64,000 bases of DNA from Clostridium brassicae (lineage in GTDB: Bacteria > Bacillota > Clostridia > Clostridiales > Clostridiaceae): contig NZ_JAPQFJ010000006.1 of NCBI RefSeq assembly GCF_026738875.1, positions 1 through 64,000 of the forward strand, in the 5' to 3' direction. Every line of letters begins with the position of its first letter. Position 1 is the stretch's first letter. The position numbers and the translations under genes are program-made. Shown here one piece after another: positions 1 through 7,700 of this stretch. The notes beneath the pieces are model-generated. The model made no database searches, was not told the origin of the DNA, and saw only the letters and a program-made list of their open reading frames with translations.

Positions 1-26
1 TATTGTAAAAATATTAAAGAAATTAA

Positions 27-68
27 AATAACTAGGTGTTAGCATAATAATACTTTTACCTAGTTATT
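27..68. terminator. Bidirectional hairpin terminator
   Basis: The 11-base arms AATAACTAGGT (27-37) and ACCTAGTTATT (58-68) are perfectly complementary around a 20-base AT-rich loop. It lies downstream of the minus-strand gene at 150-356 and probably ends it, with the other side serving a gene left of the window. Confidence 0.6.
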
Positions 69-149
69 CTTAAATAATTTAATTCTAAAATTTTTATGGA
101 AGTTTACACAAAATTCTTGACAGACTCGATTATTCACATTGTGTTTAAT

Positions 150-356
150 TTATTTTATATAATATTTTTGATTCTTATTAGGAATTTCAATATTTATCTT
201 CATGTTTTTTTCAAGATAATCCCATGGTTCATCTTCTGGTGATTTCTTTTCTGTAATATCTCTATAGGCTTCCTTAATTCCATTTTTAACAGACCATTTA
301 ATAACAAAATATAATGCAATTAAAATTATAATAGCAGTTCCACCACTAATGCCCAA
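150..356 (-). CDS. Small single-pass membrane protein, DUF6019-like
   Basis: A 68-residue protein. Residues about 5-21 (GTAIIILIALYFVIKW) form one hydrophobic helix, followed by a charged tail with KNGIKEAYRDI and a conserved-looking EDEPWDYLE stretch. The pattern resembles small DUF6019 proteins of Clostridium, which often sit beside XRE repressors; their function is unknown to me. It lies downstream of the XRE repressor on the same strand, about 190 bases away, so it may be read with it in a lysogeny or immunity transcript. The family name is recognition by eye only. Confidence 0.6.
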   Translation of the reverse strand: MGISGGTAIIILIALYFVIKWSVKNGIKEAYRDITEKKSPEDEPWDYLEKNMKINIEIPNKNQKYYIK

Positions 357-543
357 TTCTTCCCAGATAATAATACCTTCCTACTAAATTTCATTTAGTA
401 ATTAAATTCATTCATAGTTTGTTTTAAAAGAATGTAAATATATATTCGCTAAAACTTTATTTAGTACTTAAGTACAAAGTATTAAACTAACTGATTATTA
501 ACTTTTAGAAGATAATTTGTAAATTAATTTTTATGTAACAAAC

Positions 544-1095
544 TTACTTTTTATATTTATAGCTAATAAGTTTTAACTGGGATAGTACATCATCTGTGAA
601 ATTATCTAATTCATTATTGTTCAATTCATTTATATTAATTCCACAGAAACTTGTTATTACAGGATGTTTTAATATAAATTTTATAATAATTTCTGGAGTT
701 TCAAATAAATTATTTAAAGAACTATATTGAGATTTAATATAATCATGTATGTAATTTATTTTAACATCAGGATCTTCTTTTATTGCCTCTCTTATATCGC
801 GAATTTCTTCTTTACTTAAACCTGTAATTTGCAGTTTTATGAATCTTTCTATCTCTTCATTAATTTTATCTTTATCCTGAAAAAAAGCCATTGGTACACC
901 ACAAACAGAGGCTATTGAATTTAAAATTACAAAACTAGGATAAGTTCTTCCAGATTCAATATCTCCAATGTAGCTTTGAGATTTACCTATGTCATTTGCT
1001 AGCATTTGTTGAGTATACCTTCTACCAATTGTATCTGATTTTATTGTTCTTGCCTGTTTTACTAATTCTCCAAGTTCCTTTTTGGTAAGAGCCAT
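544..1095 (-). CDS. XRE-family transcriptional repressor (prophage-type)
   Basis: A 183-residue DNA-binding protein. An N-terminal Cro/C1 helix-turn-helix spans residues about 5-70, with QQMLANDIGKSQSYIGDIE as the two core helices, followed by a helical C-terminal domain of about 110 residues without a recognisable peptidase motif. A GTG at 1107 is in frame, but AAGGTGGTGAT sits just upstream of the ATG at 1095, so 1095 is preferred. It is divergent from the small XRE gene at 1359 across a region with five TAACGT boxes, the arrangement of a repressor/cro switch. Its likely role is to keep a prophage-like element silent by binding those boxes. Confidence 0.85.
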   Translation of the reverse strand: MALTKKELGELVKQARTIKSDTIGRRYTQQMLANDIGKSQSYIGDIESGRTYPSFVILNSIASVCGVPMAFFQDKDKINEEIERFIKLQITGLSKEEIRDIREAIKEDPDVKINYIHDYIKSQYSSLNNLFETPEIIIKFILKHPVITSFCGININELNNNELDNFTDDVLSQLKLISYKYKK

Positions 1096-1147
1096 AATAA
1101 TCACCACCTTTTGGAATATGTTTTTGGAACATATAATATGTTCATTA

Positions 1148-1327
1148 TAACGTCATTAACGTTTGAGTGTCAATAGAATAACGTAAACACAAATGAAAAC
1201 AAGAGTAAATTGAGTGAATTTAAGGATAATTTGCAAAAATTACAAAATATGCTTGCTAAATAGATTGTAAAAAAATAGGTGAAATGTTATATTGAAGTCA
1301 ACGCAAATAACGTTTGAAATTTAACGT
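1148..1327. promoter_or_regulatory. Operator cluster: five TAACGT boxes
   Basis: TAACGT occurs at 1148-1153, 1157-1162, 1179-1184, 1308-1313 and 1322-1327, all inside the 263-base gap between the two divergent XRE genes. Three copies lie near the repressor start and two near the cro-like start. This matches a two-sided operator for a lytic/lysogenic switch. Which protein binds is inference. Confidence 0.6.
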
Positions 1328-1358
1328 AGCTATAATTTAAAGGGAGGGTAGCTTACTA

Positions 1359-1574
1359 ATGGATAATATAATTAAAGGTTTACCATGGAATAAAAAGTTA
1401 GAGATTTTAAGGGCTGTTAAAGGATGGACGCAAGTAGAAGCAGCTAAAAGATGTAATACACATCAAAAATTATATTGGAGTTGGGAAAAAGGTAAGACTC
1501 ATCCTAGTAAAAAAAGCCAAGCCGCTATAGCAAGTGCATACGATGTTGAGGTTGAAGACATATTTCAAGTTTAG
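1359..1574 (+). CDS. Cro-like XRE helix-turn-helix protein
   Basis: A 71-residue protein that is almost entirely one XRE domain (LEILRAVKGWTQVEAAKRC then WSWEKGKTHPS). An AGGGAGGG ribosome site precedes the ATG. It is the first gene rightward from the switch region and is followed within 25 bases by an excisionase-type HTH gene. Length and place fit a Cro-like antagonist of the repressor encoded at 544-1095. Confidence 0.8.
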   Translation: MDNIIKGLPWNKKLEILRAVKGWTQVEAAKRCNTHQKLYWSWEKGKTHPSKKSQAAIASAYDVEVEDIFQV

Positions 1575-1599
1575 AAAATATTTATATTGGAGGAGAAAT

Positions 1600-1812
1600 A
1601 TGATGCAGGAATATTTGTATACAGTTGAAGAAGTAGCAACTATTTTAAAAGTAAATAAAAATACTGTATACGACTTGATAAGAAGTGGACTTTTGATAGC
1701 TCTTAAATTAGGAAGACTCAAAGTTACAAAGACAACATTGTTGAAATTTTTAAGTGATTATGATGGAAAGGATCTATCAGATTTAGATAATATAAAAGAG
1801 TTAAGTTTTTGA
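1600..1812 (+). CDS. Excisionase-type (HTH_17/MerR-like) DNA-binding protein
   Basis: A 71-residue protein with the hallmark YTVEEVATILKVNKNTVYDL, an RSG turn and a KLGRLKVTK wing, typical of excisionase/HTH_17 domains. A longer reading from 1534 is possible, but GGAGGAG at 1589-1595 places the start at the ATG of 1600 (an ATG at 1603 is also possible). It belongs to a run of small phage-like control genes. It may act as a recombination directionality factor or as a transcription factor; the nearest recombinase is far away, so a partner is not evident. Confidence 0.75.
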   Translation: MMQEYLYTVEEVATILKVNKNTVYDLIRSGLLIALKLGRLKVTKTTLLKFLSDYDGKDLSDLDNIKELSF

Positions 1813-1897
1813 TAATCTTTTGTTTATGCCAGAAAGCTGTATGTTAATTTACATAGAAAACATTAAAGACTAAATAAATTATTGGGGGATGAGAACT

Positions 1898-2104
1898 ATG
1901 ATAAAGAAACAAGTTGATAAGTTTGGTGTATTGTTAACAGTAGAAGAAATGGCAGGTGCATTAGGTATAAGAGAAGAGCAAGCTTATAGGTTAATATGTC
2001 AAAATGCTTTTGAAGTCCTGAGGGTGGGGACTATTATAAGAGTTCCCAAAGTAAAACTAGTACAGTGGAGTAGTAATCATATAAGTAATTACGAAGCTAA
2101 GTAA
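1898..2104 (+). CDS. Second excisionase-type HTH protein
   Basis: A 68-residue HTH_17-like protein (LTVEEMAGALGIREEQAYRL, then RVGTIIRVPKVKL as the wing). The GGGGG ribosome site at 1884-1888 abuts an in-frame ATG at 1889 but is nine bases from the ATG at 1898, which I prefer. It shares its fold but little sequence with the protein at 1600. It belongs to the same rightward prophage-type cluster. Confidence 0.7.
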   Translation: MIKKQVDKFGVLLTVEEMAGALGIREEQAYRLICQNAFEVLRVGTIIRVPKVKLVQWSSNHISNYEAK

Positions 2105-2143
2105 ATAAAACTAAGTAGGAGTTTTAGTAAGTATTTTAAAGGG

Positions 2144-2452
2144 GTGATTAAAATTAGTTACAACAGAGCTTGGAGAAAAAACACTAATTATATAATAGGG
2201 ATGATATGCAAAGCGGTTAATGACTATAGAGCACCTAGATATGAAATTTATAAAATTGTACAAGCTAGAACTAACCGTAATTTAAGAACTGAACTAAAAA
2301 GATTCAAGGATAAAGCATTAATAAAAGGAATGGCTCCACCACATGCAAAACAGCTTAATTTTTTAGATTTAATTGAAAGAGACTGTGAGCTTAGGGAAGT
2401 ATACAGTCAAGCAGTTAATGAAATAGCAGTTAAGTATGGAGTTAGTATTTAA
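2144..2452 (+). CDS. Phage-type hypothetical protein
   Basis: A 102-residue basic protein without a motif I recognise; predicted mostly helical, with RNLRTELKRFKDKALIKGM in the middle. The start is uncertain: the GTG at 2144 overlaps the purine-rich AAAGGGGTGAT that would serve as ribosome site, and no ATG or TTG follows closely, so an unusual start codon a few codons downstream is possible. Its position between HTH genes and a DnaD-like gene suggests an early phage function. Confidence 0.6.
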   Translation: MIKISYNRAWRKNTNYIIGMICKAVNDYRAPRYEIYKIVQARTNRNLRTELKRFKDKALIKGMAPPHAKQLNFLDLIERDCELREVYSQAVNEIAVKYGVSI

Positions 2453-2518
2453 ATTTTTTAGTTATGCAAGTTCCTTAATTAGTTATTTATTATTTATATT
2501 TAATTGGAGGTAGAGTTA

Positions 2519-3733
2519 ATGGCTAAGTATAGACAAATTTATACTGAATTTTGGAATGATGGTTTTATTTTAGATCTTACGCCAGAAGAAAAGTATTTTT
2601 ACCTTTATTTAATGACAAATCAAAAGACAAGTCAATGTGGCGTTTTTGAACTTCCAAAGAGAATAATAGAAACTGAAACTGGATACAACAGAGATACTGT
2701 AGATAAATTATTGAAAAGGTTTACTGAGCATGGAAAGATTCAGTATTGTAACGAAACTAAAGAAATAATGATATTAAATTGGGTTAAATATAACCAGCCT
2801 AATAATACTAATGCAATAAAATGTGTTAATAAGGAGCTTAAAAATATAAAAAATAAGAGGTTTATTAATGCATTTTATCTGCAATGTAAGAAGCAAAATT
2901 TAGATGTTGTAAGTATCTTTGAAGGAACTGAAGATGAAGCCAATAAAGTTGATGCTGAGTATTATGAAGAATGTCAGGTTGATGATGGTGAGTTTGAGGA
3001 TATTTGTGATGAAGACTATGAAAGTGAGGAAAATCAACAGGTTGAAGATTTAAAAGGCTCTTTTGAAAGGGGCTTAGTAGGGGCTTGTAAGGGGCTACCA
3101 AGTAATAAAGTAATAAGTAATAAAGAAGAAATAATAAGTAATAAACAAAAAATAAAGAATAAAAAACACAAAATAAAAAACAATAAACAAAAAGTAAAAA
3201 GTAATAGTAATAAGAGTAATAAAGAAAAACAGAGATGCGATTATGAAATTGAAAATAAAGAACATGAAGAAGCAAAATACAGTGAAGCAAAACATAGTGA
3301 TTGTGAAGAAACTAAAGATACAACTATAACTGCAACCTCAACTGCGGCTAGTAAAGCCGAGTTTAAAGATATAATAAGTGTTTTTGAAAATAACATACAC
3401 CCCATGGTTCCTATGGAGTATGAGAAAATTATAGATTGGAGTAGCAAGTTTAGTTGCGATGTAATTATTATGGCGATAGAGGAGGCAGTAAGTAATAACG
3501 TTAGAAACATGAGGTACATAGAGAGAATCTTACATGCTTGGCTTTCTAATGGCATAACTACCATAGAGGAGATTAAATCATGCAAGAGAGAGTGGGAGAA
3601 TCGAAAAAAGTTTAATTCTAAAAACAGTTTTGTGGATCAGTGGAATTATTCTGGACAGAGAAATTATGATTATGATGAACTGGAGAAGAAGCTACTAGGG
3701 CTAGATAGTACAGAAGATGAAGAGTGTGGATAA
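2519..3733 (+). CDS. DnaD-like phage replisome organiser
   Basis: A protein of about 404 residues in three parts. The N-terminal winged-helix part (YRQIYTEFWNDGFILDLTPE, then LMTNQKTSQCGVFELPKR) is typical of phage replisome organisers. A long acidic then lysine/asparagine-rich linker follows (bases about 2930-3330, with SNK, KNK and NNK runs coded by AAT/AAA repeats). The C-terminal DnaD-type helical domain includes YIERILHAWLSNGI. The GGAGG at 2506-2510 places the start at the ATG of 2519 rather than the TTG at 2504. Such proteins load helicase at phage origins. No DnaC-type ATPase follows; the module is cut off by a gene fragment and a large RNA, so the prophage is a remnant. Confidence 0.8.
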   Translation: MAKYRQIYTEFWNDGFILDLTPEEKYFYLYLMTNQKTSQCGVFELPKRIIETETGYNRDTVDKLLKRFTEHGKIQYCNETKEIMILNWVKYNQPNNTNAIKCVNKELKNIKNKRFINAFYLQCKKQNLDVVSIFEGTEDEANKVDAEYYEECQVDDGEFEDICDEDYESEENQQVEDLKGSFERGLVGACKGLPSNKVISNKEEIISNKQKIKNKKHKIKNNKQKVKSNSNKSNKEKQRCDYEIENKEHEEAKYSEAKHSDCEETKDTTITATSTAASKAEFKDIISVFENNIHPMVPMEYEKIIDWSSKFSCDVIIMAIEEAVSNNVRNMRYIERILHAWLSNGITTIEEIKSCKREWENRKKFNSKNSFVDQWNYSGQRNYDYDELEKKLLGLDSTEDEECG

Positions 3734-3850
3734 GAATTAGAAGTTAATATTACATAAGGGCTAAAAAATATGGATTATATTATAATTTTAGACAATAAAT
3801 TGGTTAATATGATATAATATTACTGGAATATTACGTTAAAAATGTATTAA

Positions 3851-3937
3851 CATCCATATGGTTTAACTTATGAGCAAGTAATAGAGATATTAAATAGTTT
3901 AAAAGAAGCAGGATTTCAGTGGGATAGCAAAAGTTAA
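3851..3937 (+). pseudogene. Fragment of a small phage-type gene
   Basis: An open stretch reading LTYEQVIEILNSLKEAG then FQWDSKS and a stop, with no start codon or ribosome site. It looks like the C-terminus of a small phage protein left after deletion. The rest of the gap 3734-4002 shows only AT-rich sequence. Confidence 0.4.
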
Positions 3938-4002
3938 TGTATGTTTATGTGGAATTGGTCTAATCATTATTAATACAAATAAATAAAGTAATAATATTTA
4001 CA

Positions 4003-4500
4003 TAGATAGGTTGGACTAGCTTTCTATCCGATGTCTAACCATTCTAATACTCCCATCGCACTCTGTGAAAGCGATTCGCACCAAATCGAAGATTTGGACT
4101 CTCTGCTTTTCTTTAAAGTGGGAGTAAAGGATGGTATGCGACCCTGGATAACGGTTTACCCTAAAGGATAACGACTTCTAAGGAGTAAAACTCCTAAGAA
4201 TTCTGTTAATATATTTCAGATGGAGTAAAAACTCCACCTGAAACCAAGAACCATGTTTATGACAAGGCATTGTGATAAAGAAAGCTTGTCCAACCTTTAG
4301 ACCCTAGAGGAATACCTAAGAATACCCCAACGGAATGCCTAGCTGATGTAAGTTTAACCTGGAGAGCAGCGGAAGCTTATATTTGCATGAGCGGAGATAG
4401 GACCTAAAAGGAATACTGCTTGGGGATTGCGTGAAAAGCTGGGGCTTTTGACGCAGATGGTATACATATTACATTATGGTTTATAGGTGGGGTATGTCTA
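4003..4500 (+). ncRNA. Large structured RNA candidate (ROOL/GOLLD-like)
   Basis: About 500 bases, richer in G+C than the flanks, with no credible ORF and many strong helices. Visible pairs: GGTTGGAC 4009-4016 with GTCTAACC 4033-4040 (also fully complementary to GTCCAACC 4288-4295); ACTCCCA 4049-4055 with TGGGAGT 4119-4125; CCAAATC/GATTTGG 4081-4097 around GAA; AGGAGT/ACTCCT near 4181-4195; TTTCAG-TGGAGT 4214-4226 with ACTCCA-CTGAAA 4231-4243; GACAAG 4261 with CTTGTC 4285-4290; CCTTTAG/CTAGAGG 4294-4310; TGCGT-AAAAGC with GCTTTT-ACGCA 4428-4455. Size, multi-hairpin design and a phage-remnant setting resemble the ROOL and GOLLD classes. I do not recall their consensus well enough to assign one. 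Group I and group II intron cores were looked for and not seen. Confidence 0.6.
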
Positions 4501-4572
4501 TAATGGGAAGTTCGTAGAGACCCAAGACTTTAATAATTATGAATACCTTTAAGAAGTATAGAGGGATAAATA

Positions 4573-4762
4573 ATGAGTAACGAATTAATGAAAAAAGAAT
4601 TTGAGAATGCAATTCAGCTAAAGTATAAAATAAGTTCCAATAGATAATGCAAATGCTGAAAGCAAATACATAGTTTATCATTCTTCAGTTAGATATAAAT
4701 ATGAAGATCGGCTGAAATTGAAACATCCTGATGCAGATAATATGTACATAGAAAAAATGTAG
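4573..4762 (+). pseudogene. Frameshifted remnant of a small gene
   Basis: ATG at 4573 opens MSNELMKKEFENAIQLKYKIS and stops shortly after; a shifted frame continues VPIDNANAESKYIVYHSSVR, then YKYEDRLKLKHPDADNMYIEKM and a TAG at 4760. Together they would make a protein of about 65 residues, split by an indel near 4635-4645. No family is recognised. It lies between the structured RNA and the STAND gene. Confidence 0.45.
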
Positions 4763-4789
4763 ATGAAAATATAAAGGGGGGGAGATCAT

Positions 4790-7700
4790 ATGGGACTATC
4801 AGATGCACATAAGGGGTATGAATATCAAGACTTACTAACTTCATATTTTATTATTAATGACCTTCTCAAAGGCAATTCTTCACAGTTCAAGGTTGACATC
4901 AAGGAATACGATGATGATAAATTCGATGACCTTACCGTTATTAATAATAATGAGGTAGTCAAACGACAGATCAAGTATAGTGATGATAAAATGATAGCAA
5001 AAGGTGATTTCTCATCTATAGATTATGACCTTGCGCTAGATGTATTATACAATTCATGGAAAAAATTAGATTGTGAAAAAGATGTAACAATAAAAATACT
5101 CCTTGCATGGGATTATAATGATGATATTGATTTTTTAGAAGAGGTAGGAAAAAGCAACGATTTTACATCTTCAAACGTGAAACAATACAGGATTAATATA
5201 GAGAAAATTTGGTTTGTGGGCGAAGAAAGACCAATAAGTTCTTGGAGACGGTTAAGAAATAATGTGGCCAATATATCTAGGGATAATTTTAAAGAATTTC
5301 TCCAAGACTTGAAAGTAGAGCTATGCCTACCAAAAGCAAGCTTAGATATAGTAAATAAAGGTGAAATGGAAAGGATTACTGTCGAATGTCTAAAGGATTT
5401 TGGAATAGGAACTTATCCGAACCATGAAATATCTCCAGAGGGTGTTCTTCTGAAGTTGATGAATATAGTTAAGAATGCAAGGGCTAACCAGAGAACACTA
5501 AAAACGGATCAGGTAGTTAGTGCTTTGGGTTTAGTTATTGGTTATGGAAACATAGAGCAACTATTTCCTGTTGATTCAAGTAGTAATATCTATGACGAAA
5601 ATGCATTTGGAGAGTTCTACTCAAACATCTGCAAGAACAACAAGACTATATTAATTGGTGAGCCAGGATCGGGGAAATCATGGTTTGTTACTAATTTTAT
5701 CGAGTACCTTAAATCACAAAATATTCTATTTGCTAGGCATTATTGCTATACAAGTTTGGATGATATATTTTACACAGGCAGAATCACTTCTAATATATTC
5801 CTGGCAAATCTGATTAATGATATTATGCTAGTCTGTCCAGATTTAAAGAAAATAAAGACATCGAGGTTTGGTGTTGACGAAAACGAACTTCAATCACTAA
5901 TTGATCATATTGATAAAGAGATTGTCTTAATAATAGACGGTCTTGATCACATCGAGAGGATCAAGTCATCTCATGAATCTACCGTTGCGTCAAATAAGAC
6001 TGATATCATAGAGATAATCAAGAGAATTAATGTGCCTACAAAAGTGAAAATTGTCGTTGTATCACAACCTATTTCAGAAGTATTAGAATTATGTGAGCAA
6101 AACTATAAACTCATTGAAATTGAAAACTGGGATACAAATACAATTGGTAGATACCTTGAAATTAGAGGTGTTGATAGGTATGAAGAAGCAGGTGAAGTGT
6201 CATTAAGTAGTTATTTGTTTAATAAGAGTAATGGTAATCCTCTGTACGTTACTTATTTGGTCAATGAACTTTCAAAGTCCGGTGTTCTAGATTCATGGGT
6301 GGATACTCTTGCTTCAATTCCAGACTATAATGATGATTTAAAGGGTTACTACGGCTATTTGTTAGAACAGATTGATGAAGATCATAAAGTAGTATATGTA
6401 TTATCGGGAGCATCTTTCTATTTGAGTATTGGGGAACTAAGGGCTATAACTGGTTTAGGCAATTATGTTGAAAAGAGGATAAAGATACTACGCAGCATAC
6501 TTAAGGAAAGTGCTGTAAACGGTGGATTCATAATTTACCATGAAAGTTTCCGACGATATATACTAGAATTGCTCGATGGGAATGGGCTCTCAATTTATGA
6601 CAATATATATAAAGACCTTATCGTGTGGCTTGAGAGTACAGGTGTATATAGCAATATTAAGGCGTTCAACAATCTATTCAGGCTGTTATACGAATCAGGC
6701 CAGTATGAGAGGCTATTGGAATATGCTGACATGGAGTTTGTTAGTGAAAGTTTCTTTAGAGGTTATGGATTTGATGTAATAAAGAAAAATTCGGATTATT
6801 TTGTGAAAGCCGCTGCTAAGGAAAAGTCATTTTCAAAATTGGTGGTGCTTTCAGAGTTATCCAATATAGTGCTGAATGCAGAATTCGACTATGAGATATA
6901 CGAGGAAAAGTTCTCAAGGTGCATTGGACAAATACATGGATTTCAATGGTTAAGTAAAATGCTTATCTATGAAGGAAAAGCGAGCATGCCTTTGAAGGAA
7001 GGATTGAGAGTTTGTTACTCCTGCTCACGTAACTTTGTTACTCCACTGTGGGAAAAATATATAAATGGATTGCTAGAGAAGAATAAATCTCACAAAAACC
7101 TCAATGCGGATGAACGAAAAGAACAACTGAAATATTTGACAGCTGCAGCGATTGATATGGATAGGAACCAAAATGGTGTAGTTCGTTATGCAACTGATAG
7201 TGAATATATAGAATACATGAAAATTGTACTGGATGAGTATGCCCATAGAGGCAGATTAGATGAACTCATCTCACTTCTTACAGATATGGAATTAATGGAA
7301 CAATGGCGTGGGTTGATAGAGGGGACTGACAAAGGGAGGTTAAATGAAGAATATGTAAAAGATATTCTCAATACAGTCAAAACCGCTGATAGTATTTATG
7401 GTGATACAGAAAGTAAAGTTAAATACTTAGTTGCAAATGCTATGAAGATTTATGAAGCATATTCTAGTGATGTAGATGCACTGGTTGAAGAAATCGCTGA
7501 TTTAAGTTGGTTTCACAATTGGATTATCTTTGTATTTCAAGCCAGTGTGCTTGAGGAAGAAAGCGAAATCAAGGGAGATAAATTAGTAGAACTTTATTCG
7601 AATTTAAACCGGGTAACAGCGGTAGCAAATCATGGGATACGCACCATGGACTTATATGGTCTAAGACAAGAAATTTATGATACTATCCAGAAACCATTGA

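Noticed and set aside
2865-3585. Minus-strand ORFs of 66-141 residues
   Set aside because: Antisense shadows of the lysine/asparagine-rich DnaD-like gene; composition (F, L, Y runs) is what poly-AAT/AAA gives on the other strand.
4003-4500. Group I or group II intron
   Set aside because: No P7 R/S pair, no domain V with its AGC/GAAA features, no exon to splice, and no intron-encoded protein; the helices fit a free-standing RNA better.
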